Positions 6,709 to 17,857 of a stretch of 34,186 bases of DNA are shown in pieces (position 1 is the first letter of the stretch; the number at the start of each line of letters is the position of its first letter). A program made the position numbers and the translations under genes. Under the pieces are notes generated by a model that saw nothing but the letters and a program-made list of their open reading frames with translations, searched no databases and was not told where the DNA came from. The stretch spans positions 1 through 34,186 of the forward strand of contig JAJFKA010000140.1 of assembly GCA_021773555.1 (NCBI GenBank), given 5' to 3'. Origin of the DNA: Gammaproteobacteria bacterium. Lineage in GTDB: Bacteria > Pseudomonadota > Gammaproteobacteria > Pseudomonadales > Azotimanducaceae.

Positions 6709-8958
6709 ATGAACCAAAAACACGATTTCAAGACCATCGGAACGCGACCACTTCGCCAGGATGCGCGAGACAAAGTCACTGGTCAGGCGCGCTTCGGTGA
6801 CGATGTCACCTTACCGAACACCCTGTATGGCGCGGTACTCAGGAGTCCGCATGCCCACGCGGAGATCGTGAGCATTGATACTAGTAAAGCGCAGGCCGTC
6901 GCGGGCGTAAAGGCTATCGTAACTGCTCAGGACTTCCCCAGGTTGCGCCCCGGTGGTCCTGGCGACATTGCCAACGATAATCTCGCGGTAGACAGGGTTC
7001 TCTACCACGGTCACGGTATCGCTGCGGTTGCGGCAGTCAGTCTGTCGGTTGCCGAGGCGGCTCTGAAACTGATTAGCGTCAGGTACAAAGTCCTGCCCCA
7101 CGTACTGACAATTGATGATGCTATAAAGCCGGGGGCTCCCTGTCTGCATGAACGTCTTGCGCTGGATGGTCAGCCTGCCAATGTATACGAGCGAATCGAA
7201 GAACAGTTCGGTGATGTAGACCGCGGGTTTGCGCAGGCTGACATCATCATGGAACGTGAGTACGCGACGCCCACCGTCCACCAGGGATATATCGAACCAA
7301 CCGCATGTCTGGCGAGTTTCCAGGCTGATGGTTTATCCAGTGTGTGGAGTACAACCCAGGGACACTTCCCACTCCGCGATTCGATCGCACTAATGTGTGG
7401 CATGCAAACGTCGGAACTGAAAGTCATCCCAACGGAAATCGGCGGTGGCTTCGGCGGTAAAACCGCGCCCTACCTTGAGGCGATCGCACTGATGTTATCA
7501 AAGCTAAGTGGTCGACCAGTCAAAATGCGGATGTCCAGGGAAGAAGTATTCCGCTGTGCCGGCCCCGGCGCTGCCAGTCGGAGCCGTATCAAAATCGGCG
7601 TTCGCAGGAATGGGCGGATAACCGCTATGCAGGCACAACTGTTCTACGAGAGCGGCGCATTTCCAGGCGCACCGTTGGGCGGCGGCGTCCGATCAATATT
7701 CTCAGCCTATGATGTGGAAAATGCTTCGATAGAAGGGTTTAGTGTGCTGGTGAACAAACCACGGATACGTGCCTATCGGGGACCCGGTGCATCGCAGGCC
7801 TGTTTCGCTGTTGAATCTCTGCTCAATGAGATTTGCACTGTGCTGGCAATGGATCAAATTGAATTCAGGCTGATCAACGCGATTCGTGATGGTGGCCGCA
7901 ATATCGGTGGATCATTTCGCGAACTCGGTCTCGTCGCATGTCTCGAAGCGGCACAATCCTCACCCCACTACAAATCAAAACTCGGTCCCGGCCAGGGCAG
8001 GGCTGTAGCGGCCGGTTTCTGGCGAAACGGTGGTGGCCTTTCCAGCGCCAGCATTCACCTGCATCGCAACGGTTTCGCGTCGGTGCTGACAGGGTCTGCC
8101 GACCTGTCAGGCACGCGCATGTCCCTCGAGATGATTGCCGCGGAAACGCTTCAGCTGCCCATCGAACATGTTCATGCCGAGGTCGCAGACACCGAGAGTG
8201 TCGGTTTCACTGGTGTGAGTGGCGGCAGTCGAACAATTAATGCCACCGGCCAGGCGGTGACAAGAGCCGCCCTAAACATTATTGACCAACTGAAAGAACG
8301 TGCCGCATCGGGCTGGAATGTCACACCGGATCAGGTCACCTGGCGAGAAGGTGAAGTGCGCAACAATACGCGGGATGAATCGCTGTCACTGAAGGACATC
8401 ACGCGCCTGGCACCAGGTACCGGTGGCCCTATCAGTGCGAGTGCGTCCGCCAGTCCGCCAGCTGGTGAAGGACCCTGTTTTGCCGTACACATTTGCGATG
8501 TCGAGGTAGACAAGGAAACGGGTCGGTCAAGCGTGACACGTTATACCACCATTCAGGATGCAGGGATGGCTGTCCATCCCGCCTACGTCGAAGGCCAGTA
8601 TCAGGGCGGCGCGGTTCAGGGAATCGGTTGGGCATTGAATGAAGAATTTGTGTACGACGACCAGGGTGTGCTGCAAAATCCCGGATTTCTCGATTATCGG
8701 ATGCCAGTGACTTCAGATCTGCCCATGATCGAAACCATCATTGTTGAGGTGCCTAACTCCATGCATCCCTTCGGAGTTCGTGGGGTAGGCGAAGCGCCAA
8801 TTATTCCTCCTCTGGCCGCGGTTGCCAGCGCCATCGGGCACGCTATTGGTAAACCGGTCACGCGACTGCCCTGCTCGCCTGATGAATATCCTTCGGATCA
8901 TTCGCGACGCCGAAAACGATCAGGGATGACGGCGAAAAAAAGACAACAAAGGTATTAA
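6709..8958 (+). CDS. Molybdenum hydroxylase large subunit (xanthine dehydrogenase/CoxL family)
   Basis: A 749-residue molybdopterin-binding subunit of the xanthine oxidase family. The N-terminal domain shows the usual RxDARDKVTGQARFGDD start and the YGAVLRSPHAHA strand. GGGFGGK lies at 245-251, AYRGPG at 355-360, and GVGE near the C-terminus supplies the catalytic Glu695. The loop reads AYRGPG, not the AYRCSFR of true CO dehydrogenases, so CO oxidation is unlikely. Such enzymes normally work with a [2Fe-2S] subunit and an FAD subunit, but neither is encoded anywhere in the window. It ends in a basic tail (RRRKRSG and after). It is tightly packed between the hydrolase and the second LLM gene. 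Expected chemistry is water-derived hydroxylation of an aldehyde or heterocycle. Confidence 0.9.
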   Translation: MNQKHDFKTIGTRPLRQDARDKVTGQARFGDDVTLPNTLYGAVLRSPHAHAEIVSIDTSKAQAVAGVKAIVTAQDFPRLRPGGPGDIANDNLAVDRVLYHGHGIAAVAAVSLSVAEAALKLISVRYKVLPHVLTIDDAIKPGAPCLHERLALDGQPANVYERIEEQFGDVDRGFAQADIIMEREYATPTVHQGYIEPTACLASFQADGLSSVWSTTQGHFPLRDSIALMCGMQTSELKVIPTEIGGGFGGKTAPYLEAIALMLSKLSGRPVKMRMSREEVFRCAGPGAASRSRIKIGVRRNGRITAMQAQLFYESGAFPGAPLGGGVRSIFSAYDVENASIEGFSVLVNKPRIRAYRGPGASQACFAVESLLNEICTVLAMDQIEFRLINAIRDGGRNIGGSFRELGLVACLEAAQSSPHYKSKLGPGQGRAVAAGFWRNGGGLSSASIHLHRNGFASVLTGSADLSGTRMSLEMIAAETLQLPIEHVHAEVADTESVGFTGVSGGSRTINATGQAVTRAALNIIDQLKERAASGWNVTPDQVTWREGEVRNNTRDESLSLKDITRLAPGTGGPISASASASPPAGEGPCFAVHICDVEVDKETGRSSVTRYTTIQDAGMAVHPAYVEGQYQGGAVQGIGWALNEEFVYDDQGVLQNPGFLDYRMPVTSDLPMIETIIVEVPNSMHPFGVRGVGEAPIIPPLAAVASAIGHAIGKPVTRLPCSPDEYPSDHSRRRKRSGMTAKKRQQRY

Positions 8959-8967
8959 GGATAAGTC

Positions 8968-10035
8968 ATGGAGTTCTGGACCTCACATCCCTCAGCACCA
9001 ACTCACGCAACGGATATCGCGAGCAAAGCGGAAGCGCTCGGTTGGGACGGGCTGACTACCGTGGACTCCCAGAATTTGTCTGGAGATCCCTACGTTTTCC
9101 TGGCACTGGCCGCAACCGGCAGTGAACAACTCGGCTTGATGACATCCGTGACCAATCCCGTCACCAGACACGCGGCAGTCACGGCCACTTCGGCCATGAC
9201 CGTACAAAAACTATCAGGAGGACGGATGATACTGGGTATCGGCCGGGGGGACAGCGCACTTGCTTATCTCGGCCGCGCGCCGGCGCGGCTCTCCTGGTTC
9301 GAATCCTATCTGGTAAACCTGCAGGCATACCTCAGGGGTGAAGAAGTCGGGTTCGGCGATACCGGCATTGCCGACGTCGTGGCACCCCCGGTTGAAACCC
9401 TGCAATTGAGTGACGCCCCTACTGCCAGCGCCATTCACTGGGCCCGCGATATGCCGAAAGTGCCCGTCGAGGTCGCAGCAACCGGGAGCAAGGTTATCGG
9501 TATTGCCGGTCGTCACGCAGACCGGATCATGTTTGCCCTCGGGGCCGATGAGAAACGCATTGCCTGGGGAATTGACACCGCTCGAAAGTCCGCTGAAATT
9601 GCTGGTCGCGATCCCTCGTCGTTAAAATTCGGGGCCTACATCAACCTGGTCTGCCATGAAAATCTGGAAGTGGGTCGCGAACTTGGTCGCGTCGGCACCA
9701 GTCTGTTCGCGCGTTTTTCCGCCATGCACGGACGAGTTAACGGACCGGCCGATGACAGCCAGAACCAGGTATTCAGGAATGTGCATGATCGATACGATAT
9801 GAACAAACATGCCCAGACAGGCGGCAAGCAAATCAGCGCACTGACCGACGAATTTATGGATAGCTATGCCATTATCGGGGACATTGATCACTGCGTGAAT
9901 CGACTGACCACTCTCGCAGCAATGGGAATCGATAAAGTTTCGATCGCCGGTCCGAGTTTTACGGCGAGATCAAAGTCGGGCCAGGAAGCTGCGCTGAATT
10001 TTGTCAGCGAAGTCATGCCTAAACTACGGCGATAA
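8968..10035 (+). CDS. LLM-class flavin/F420-dependent oxidoreductase
   Basis: A 355-residue luciferase-like monooxygenase-family protein. The start MEFWTSHPS, the segment KAEALGWDGLTTVDSQ (about 20-35), LGLMTSVTNPVTRH (about 55-69) and LSGGRMILGIGRGDS (about 82-96) are characteristic; the last resembles the methylene-tetrahydromethanopterin-reductase-like subgroup. It differs clearly from the Rv3520c-like and TIGR03620-like proteins elsewhere in the window, so the three are not recent duplicates. It starts nine bases after the molybdenum hydroxylase stop, with AAGGATAAG as a likely ribosome site, so the two are very probably co-translated. Cofactor (F420 or FMN) and substrate are not determinable here. 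Confidence 0.85.
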   Translation: MEFWTSHPSAPTHATDIASKAEALGWDGLTTVDSQNLSGDPYVFLALAATGSEQLGLMTSVTNPVTRHAAVTATSAMTVQKLSGGRMILGIGRGDSALAYLGRAPARLSWFESYLVNLQAYLRGEEVGFGDTGIADVVAPPVETLQLSDAPTASAIHWARDMPKVPVEVAATGSKVIGIAGRHADRIMFALGADEKRIAWGIDTARKSAEIAGRDPSSLKFGAYINLVCHENLEVGRELGRVGTSLFARFSAMHGRVNGPADDSQNQVFRNVHDRYDMNKHAQTGGKQISALTDEFMDSYAIIGDIDHCVNRLTTLAAMGIDKVSIAGPSFTARSKSGQEAALNFVSEVMPKLRR

Positions 10036-10085
10036 CTTTTTTGTTTCCTTAAACTTTTTCGAATCTATCTTCAGGCGGTTAAATT

Positions 10086-11336
10086 TTGCTGATTATTCAG
10101 AGTATCGTTGGGCTCAGTTTCCTCATCGGGCTATGTTATTTAAGTAGTGAAAACCGGGCTGAAGTGCGTTTTCGCATCGTCATAAAAAGCCTGCTATTAC
10201 AAGTCGTGCTGGCGGTCTTGCTGCTGACTCTGCCCGCCTCACAACAACTGTTCACCGTGCTCAACGATGGCATCGCAGAATTGCAGGCGGCAACCGAACA
10301 AGGCACCACCTTCGTCTTCGGATACCTCGGTGGCGGACCCCTCCCCTATCAAGACCTGGGCAACGGTGCCAGTTTTGTCCTGGCCTTCCAGGCGATGCCG
10401 CTCATCATCGTGATCAGTGCATTGTCTGCGATTCTGATGTACTGGAAAGTGTTGCCGCTGATAATGCGCGGTCTGTCGTTCGTCCTGGAAAAAACCCTGG
10501 AAATCGGCGGCGCACTGGGACTTGGTATTTCCGCCAACGCATTTCTTGGCATGATTGAGTCTCCCATGATGATTAAACCCTATCTTCAGAAACTTAATCG
10601 CGGGGAACTGTTTGCTGTCATGTGCGCCGGCATGGCAACGATCGCCGGGACCATGCTTGCGCTCGAAGCCTCAGTTATCAGCGCGGTAGTCCCTGATGCC
10701 GTAGGACACCTCATCAGTTGTTCGCTGATCACCTTGCCTGCGGTTGTCTACATCAGCCACCTGCTGGTGCCGGACAACAGTGGTATTACATCCGGTGATC
10801 AGGATATTGATCGAGGTGCAGACAACCTTATGGATGCAATCAGTACCGGCACTACCAATGGGCTGCAAATATTCCTCAATGTCATCGCGATGATCATCGT
10901 GATTGTCGCTCTGGTCTCAATCCTCAATGCCCTGCTTGGCTTATTCCCGGATATTGACGGAAGCGCAATAACACTCGAGCGTATTCTTGGTGTACTGCTC
11001 GCACCCCTTACCTTGATGATGGGCATTCCCTGGACCGAGGCGTTTACTACCGGTCAATTAATGGGCACAAAAACCGTGCTAACGGAATTCGTGGCTTATG
11101 TACGCTTCGGCCAGATTCCGGTCGAGGAACTGTCCGAGCGAACCCGAATTATCATGATCTATGCGCTCTGCGGATTCGCTAACTTTGTCAGCCTTGGCAT
11201 CATGATCACCGGGCTGGTCACCATGATTCCTGCTCGTAAAAACGAAGTAATGTCACTCGGCCTCAAATCGATTGTCGCCGGTACAATCGCTACGTGTACC
11301 AGCGCGACCATCGTTGGCATCATTATCTCCCTATGA
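10086..11336 (+). CDS. CNT-family nucleoside-type transporter (NupC-like)
   Basis: A 416-residue inner-membrane protein with about eight to ten hydrophobic segments, matching concentrative nucleoside transporters in length and motifs. The TTG start gives the typical N-terminus (LIIQSIVGL, then SENR) and AGGCGG lies upstream. Residues that bind ribose in the Vibrio cholerae CNT appear conserved: Glu334 in TKTVLTEFVAY and Asn366/Ser369 in GFANFVSLG. The base-binding motif usually reading GQTEA reads GMIES (155-159), so base contacts differ; related GM-V-E variants exist in other proteobacterial transporters as I recall them. It should import a nucleoside or similar solute with Na+ or H+. Its TGA overlaps the ATG of the molybdoenzyme gene (ATGA), suggesting coupled translation. 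Confidence 0.85.
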   Translation: MLIIQSIVGLSFLIGLCYLSSENRAEVRFRIVIKSLLLQVVLAVLLLTLPASQQLFTVLNDGIAELQAATEQGTTFVFGYLGGGPLPYQDLGNGASFVLAFQAMPLIIVISALSAILMYWKVLPLIMRGLSFVLEKTLEIGGALGLGISANAFLGMIESPMMIKPYLQKLNRGELFAVMCAGMATIAGTMLALEASVISAVVPDAVGHLISCSLITLPAVVYISHLLVPDNSGITSGDQDIDRGADNLMDAISTGTTNGLQIFLNVIAMIIVIVALVSILNALLGLFPDIDGSAITLERILGVLLAPLTLMMGIPWTEAFTTGQLMGTKTVLTEFVAYVRFGQIPVEELSERTRIIMIYALCGFANFVSLGIMITGLVTMIPARKNEVMSLGLKSIVAGTIATCTSATIVGIIISL

Positions 11337-13552
11337 TCACCCGCAGCCTCACGCACTGGGGGATCTACGATTTCCACACCCGCGATGGCGAACTCATCGA
11401 TGTCACACCCACACCCGATGACCCTGATCCCAGTCTGCTTGGACGCAACCTGCTCCGCGGCAACACTGCGTTAAGAGTCCGGCAACCGGCTGTCCGAAAA
11501 AGTTTTCTCAACCACGAATCAAATCATCAGGCAGGTCGGGGGAGTGACGAGTTCGTCGATGCGAGCTGGGATGTCGTGCTGGAGTTAATTGCCAACGAGT
11601 TGATTCGGGTCAGCGACAGCCATGGCAATCAGGCAATTTATGGCGGTTCTTACGGCTGGGCCAGCGCTGGTCGGTTTCATCATGCACAGAGTCAGTTACA
11701 TCGATTTCTGAACACAGTGGGTGGATATACGGCTTCCGCCAACGCTTACAGCTTCGCCGCCGCAGAAGTAATTCTGCCTCACGTCATCGGTCACTACGAG
11801 GAACTGTTAAAGGCACCAAGCAGTTGGCCGACAATCATCAGTCGCTGTGAGCTAATGGTCTGTTTTGGAGGCATGCCGCTGCGCAACTCACAAATAACCA
11901 ATGGCGGTATGGGGCAACATGTTCAGGCTGGTTATATGGAGTCCGCACGGCAGGCAGGAATAGGTTTCGTTAATGTGAGCCCCATGCGCGAGGACGTCGG
12001 CGAGTTTCTTAACGCTGACTGGCTTGCTGTTCGGCCTGGTACGGATGTAGCACTGATGCTCGGCATTGCCTACATCCTCGTGACCAACAACTGGCACGAT
12101 CAGATTTTCCTCAATACTTATTGCGTGGGTTTCGATAAATTTCTGCCGTATCTGCTGGGCGAGGGTGAGGAAATACCGAAGACCCCTGCCTGGGCGTCTG
12201 CCATTACCGGCCTTGACGAAGCGCAGATAACAACGCTCGCCAGGCGCATGGCCAGAAGCAAAACCATGATTTCCCTGTCCTGGTCCCTGTCGCGCCATCA
12301 ACACGGTGAGCAGCCTTATTGGATGGGTATCACCCTCGCCGCAATGCTGGGTCAGATCGGGTTACCCGGCACCGGGATTGGCCTCGGTTATGCGGTTGAG
12401 AATAAGGTTGGGAAAAACGTTGCGCCAAAATATCTGGGACACCTGCCCCAGGGAGCAAATCCAATCCGGCAGTTTATTCCGGTCGCACGCATCACCGAGA
12501 TGCTGGAATCGCCCGGGTCGGCATTTTCTTACAACGGTCATGCACTCAGGTACCCGGAGATCAAACTGATCTACTGGTCCGGGGGCAATCCATTTCATCA
12601 CCATCAGGACTTGAATCGGCTCAAGATAGCCTGGCAGAAACCTGACACCATCATTTGTCACGAACTGGTCTGGAACGCACTCGCACAACACTCTGACATC
12701 GTCCTGCCAGTCGCCTCATTCCTTGAGCGCAATGACATCGGTGGTGCGGTCAACGAGGATGTGCTGGTGGCCATGAAACAGGTACTGCCTGCCTTCGCCG
12801 GTTCCCGCACCGACTACGATATATTTTCAGGAATCGCCGAGCGGTTAGGCCAGCAGGATGCCTTTACCGAGGGCCGCAGCGAAATGGACTGGGTTGCGCA
12901 TCTTTACGATTCGACTCGAGCCGCCTCTAACGAATTACCTGCGTTTGAAGACTTCTGGGACCAGGGGGAACATCATTTTAGACCACCGCCACCACATACA
13001 TTGTTCGCCGGGTTTCGCAGTGATCCAGCCGGTAACTCGCTACAGACACCCAGCGGTAAAATTCACCTGTTCTCGGACACAATTGCAGCAATTGGTCTTC
13101 GTGGTCACGCCAGTTGGTATGAACCGCAGGAATGGCTGGGTAGTGTCAACACCGGACGACACCCCTTCCACCTCATCAGCCACCAGCCTGCCGGTCGCCT
13201 GCACAGCCAGCTGGATCAGGGAGAGTTCAGCCAGGCGCAAAAAGTTAAGGGACTTGAGCCGTTAAGCATGAATACCGATGATGCCCTTCGACGTCAGCTT
13301 CAGGACGGCGACACGGTGCGGGTATACAACGAGCGCGGCAGCCTGCTTGCGGGGCTGCGGACAACACCGGACCTGCTTCCAGGCGTCCTGCATATTGCCA
13401 CCGGAGCCTGGTGGAATCCCGATTCGCTCGGCATGTGCAGAAACGGAAATCCCAATGCCGTGACCCTGGATATCGGCACTTCAGACATTGCCCAGGGTCC
13501 ATCGGCTCTCACCTGCCTCGTGAATGTAGAAAAATACAATCCGGATCCGTGA
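11333..13552 (+). CDS. BisC-like molybdopterin oxidoreductase (DMSO reductase family)
   Basis: A 739-residue molybdenum enzyme of the biotin-sulfoxide/TMAO/DMSO reductase branch. It begins with SLTHWGIYDF as in BisC. The segment YGGSYGWASAGRFHHA contains Ser106, aligned with the serine that binds molybdenum in DorA and BisC. Downstream motifs include WSGGNPFHHHQDLNRL and ELVWNALAQHSDIVLP, contacting the bis-MGD cofactor. There is no twin-arginine signal and no N-terminal FeS cysteine cluster, so it is expected to be cytoplasmic, like BisC. The start ATG overlaps the transporter stop; a longer frame from 11294 would add 13 non-family residues. Known relatives reduce S- or N-oxides. In this operon an oxidative or hydroxylating role is also conceivable. 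Mo-cofactor genes are absent from the window. Confidence 0.9.
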   Translation: MITRSLTHWGIYDFHTRDGELIDVTPTPDDPDPSLLGRNLLRGNTALRVRQPAVRKSFLNHESNHQAGRGSDEFVDASWDVVLELIANELIRVSDSHGNQAIYGGSYGWASAGRFHHAQSQLHRFLNTVGGYTASANAYSFAAAEVILPHVIGHYEELLKAPSSWPTIISRCELMVCFGGMPLRNSQITNGGMGQHVQAGYMESARQAGIGFVNVSPMREDVGEFLNADWLAVRPGTDVALMLGIAYILVTNNWHDQIFLNTYCVGFDKFLPYLLGEGEEIPKTPAWASAITGLDEAQITTLARRMARSKTMISLSWSLSRHQHGEQPYWMGITLAAMLGQIGLPGTGIGLGYAVENKVGKNVAPKYLGHLPQGANPIRQFIPVARITEMLESPGSAFSYNGHALRYPEIKLIYWSGGNPFHHHQDLNRLKIAWQKPDTIICHELVWNALAQHSDIVLPVASFLERNDIGGAVNEDVLVAMKQVLPAFAGSRTDYDIFSGIAERLGQQDAFTEGRSEMDWVAHLYDSTRAASNELPAFEDFWDQGEHHFRPPPPHTLFAGFRSDPAGNSLQTPSGKIHLFSDTIAAIGLRGHASWYEPQEWLGSVNTGRHPFHLISHQPAGRLHSQLDQGEFSQAQKVKGLEPLSMNTDDALRRQLQDGDTVRVYNERGSLLAGLRTTPDLLPGVLHIATGAWWNPDSLGMCRNGNPNAVTLDIGTSDIAQGPSALTCLVNVEKYNPDP

Positions 13553-13619
13553 ACAACAAGCAGGCGACGCCGGCAACCAGCCAGACCGGTCTTCAATTAT
13601 GTAATCAGGGACATCGAAC

Positions 13620-14456
13620 ATGGAAAACCACATGACTGGAAAAGTCATTGTCATCACCGGAGCTGCGAGTGGCTTCGGCAAGCTTGTCAGCGAAAAATCC
13701 GCAGCGCTCGGTGCGCATATCGTTTGCGCGGATATCGACGCGCCCGTCCTTGAGCAAGCCTGTCAAGTAATTGTCGCCGCCGGAGGTTCTGCAATCTGCA
13801 AAGTGACAGACGTGCGTAGCAGTGAACAGATGGTTGCGCTGGCAACCGCTGCAATTGACGCCTTCGGCAGAATTGATGTCTGGATCAATAACGCAGGCGT
13901 TATGCCGCTGGCATTCTACAGCGACCATAAAACCGCCGCACCCGCCTGGGATCAGTGTATCGATATCAATATCAAAGGCGTTTTGAATGGCATCATTGCC
14001 GCCTACGACCAGATGATCGAACAGGGGGCGGGACATATTATTAATCTGTCCTCCATTTACGGTAATTTTCCGGTGGCAGGCGCCGGAGTTTACGGCGCAT
14101 CAAAAGCTGCTGTTAATTTCTTGTCGGATTCACTGCGGGTTGAGTCACAGGGCAAAATCAAGGTCACTACCATCAGACCAACCGGGGTTCCGGGTACGGG
14201 ATTGTCCGCGGGGATCATCAATCCCGAAGCCGTTATCGGCATCCTCGGCCAGAACGGGCCGGTCTATATGCAGTCCATGCAGGCACGTCTGGACGGCCAA
14301 ATCGCTGCTGAACAGATGGACGCGAATAACATCGAGTACTACGCACTTGAACCAGAGTATCTTGCTGATCAGATTATCTATGTCATCAACCAGCCCTGGG
14401 GTATTGCGATCAGCGATGTCACTGTTCGTGCATCGGGTGATCGATATATTCTGTAG
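13620..14456 (+). CDS. Short-chain dehydrogenase/reductase (SDR)
   Basis: A 278-residue classical SDR. The nucleotide-binding TGAASGFG is at 13-20, NNAG at 90-93, the catalytic Ser at 144/145 and YxxxK as Tyr158/Lys162. Asp38 after the second strand (VCADID) favours NAD over NADP. Length is slightly above the classical 250. AGGGAC precedes ATG 13620; a second ATG at 13632 is possible. It follows the molybdoenzyme after 67 bases and belongs to the rightward operon. Expected role: alcohol/ketone interconversion, perhaps supplying the ketone for the Baeyer-Villiger monooxygenase downstream; substrate unknown. Confidence 0.88.
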   Translation: MENHMTGKVIVITGAASGFGKLVSEKSAALGAHIVCADIDAPVLEQACQVIVAAGGSAICKVTDVRSSEQMVALATAAIDAFGRIDVWINNAGVMPLAFYSDHKTAAPAWDQCIDINIKGVLNGIIAAYDQMIEQGAGHIINLSSIYGNFPVAGAGVYGASKAAVNFLSDSLRVESQGKIKVTTIRPTGVPGTGLSAGIINPEAVIGILGQNGPVYMQSMQARLDGQIAAEQMDANNIEYYALEPEYLADQIIYVINQPWGIAISDVTVRASGDRYIL

Positions 14457-14516
14457 AATGCCCCGCTTCGCCGAGATCATGAATTCCCCATAGTTCAGCC
14501 GTTGGGAGGCAGGAAC

Positions 14517-14606
14517 ATGAAATGGAGTGAGGGGCATCTAGCCCGCATTATCCATGAAGGGAATGGATTTTATGGCCGGTTCCGCCGCGCAAACTGCCCG
14601 GATTGA
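14517..14606 (+). CDS. Possible 29-residue small ORF in the SDR-SDR gap
   Basis: An ATG with a strong upstream GGGAGG (spacing about eight bases) opens a 29-codon frame ending in TGA. The product begins MKWSEGHLARI and ends RRANCPD, with one cysteine near its C-terminus and a net positive charge. It lies in the only sizeable gap (214 bases) of the rightward operon, in a different frame from the following SDR. I recognise no family. It may be a leader peptide, a small protein, or chance. Confidence 0.3.
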   Translation: MKWSEGHLARIIHEGNGFYGRFRRANCPD

Positions 14607-14670
14607 CTGTTTGCAACTGCCGGGGCTCGCGTTTAGTCTTTCCAACTCAACTACCGTATCAGGACCAGCA

Positions 14671-17108
<2,438 letters not shown>

Positions 17109-17126
17109 AGGCGTGGCCGTGGCTAT

Positions 17127-17813
17127 TCACCAGGCGTGGATCTCACCATTCCATTTCCAGAAACTTCCATTGGTGTCCGGTCCCAGACCCTCGATCACCG
17201 AGACAATACCCCGTGCGCTTTCTTCAGCAGAGAGATCCGCATGCGGTCCGCCCATGTCGGTCCGTACCCAACCCGGGTGGATGAGGCCGACCGAGATACC
17301 CTCTTTGCCTAATTCCAGTGCGGCCATTTTCATAAATTTGTTCACTGCCGCCTTGGATGTGCAATAGGCGTAGGCAACCGGCATATCCAGTGCCAGCGCA
17401 CCCATCTGACTGGTAATGGTGACCACCTTCGCGGCCGGCGCCGCGCGCAGATTCGGCAGCAATGCCTGCATAACTCGCACCGGCGCCATGGTATTGACGT
17501 TAAAAGTCTCAGCCCAGCCGTCAAAGTCCATGGTTTCGAAGGTTTGTTCATCTCTGGCAGGACCTGACATCCCCGCATTGTTAATGAGCAGATCGATCGG
17601 CATATCCGAGATACTCGCGACAAAACCAGCAACGGATTCAGCAACCCCCACAGTGACCTCCATGACCGTCACATTACCCTTCAGGGCTTTCAGATCATCG
17701 GCTCGATTCGCATCACGACAACAGGCAAATACCTCATGACCCCCGGCCGCATATTGTTTTGCGAGTTCGAAGCCGACGCCCTTGTTCGCTCCGGTGATAA
17801 CTATTTTTGACAT
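17127..17813 (-). CDS. Short-chain dehydrogenase/reductase, C-factor-like
   Basis: A 228-residue SDR, shorter than classical members and resembling the C-factor (CsgA)/carbonyl-reductase-like group. TGANKGVG is at 7-14, NNAG at 78-81, Ser135 in ITSQMGAL and Tyr150/Lys154 as YxxxK. CCRD after the second strand suggests a preference for NADP. It is the last gene of the leftward unit that also contains the aldolase and an LLM gene, 44 bases behind the aldolase. Ribosome site is weak (AGGTTG). Substrate unknown; carbonyl reduction is expected. Confidence 0.87.
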   Translation of the reverse strand: MSKIVITGANKGVGFELAKQYAAGGHEVFACCRDANRADDLKALKGNVTVMEVTVGVAESVAGFVASISDMPIDLLINNAGMSGPARDEQTFETMDFDGWAETFNVNTMAPVRVMQALLPNLRAAPAAKVVTITSQMGALALDMPVAYAYCTSKAAVNKFMKMAALELGKEGISVGLIHPGWVRTDMGGPHADLSAEESARGIVSVIEGLGPDTNGSFWKWNGEIHAW

Positions 17814-17857
17814 TGAACAACCTGCTGTAAAAAAGAATTAAAGAAGGGAACGCGGAT

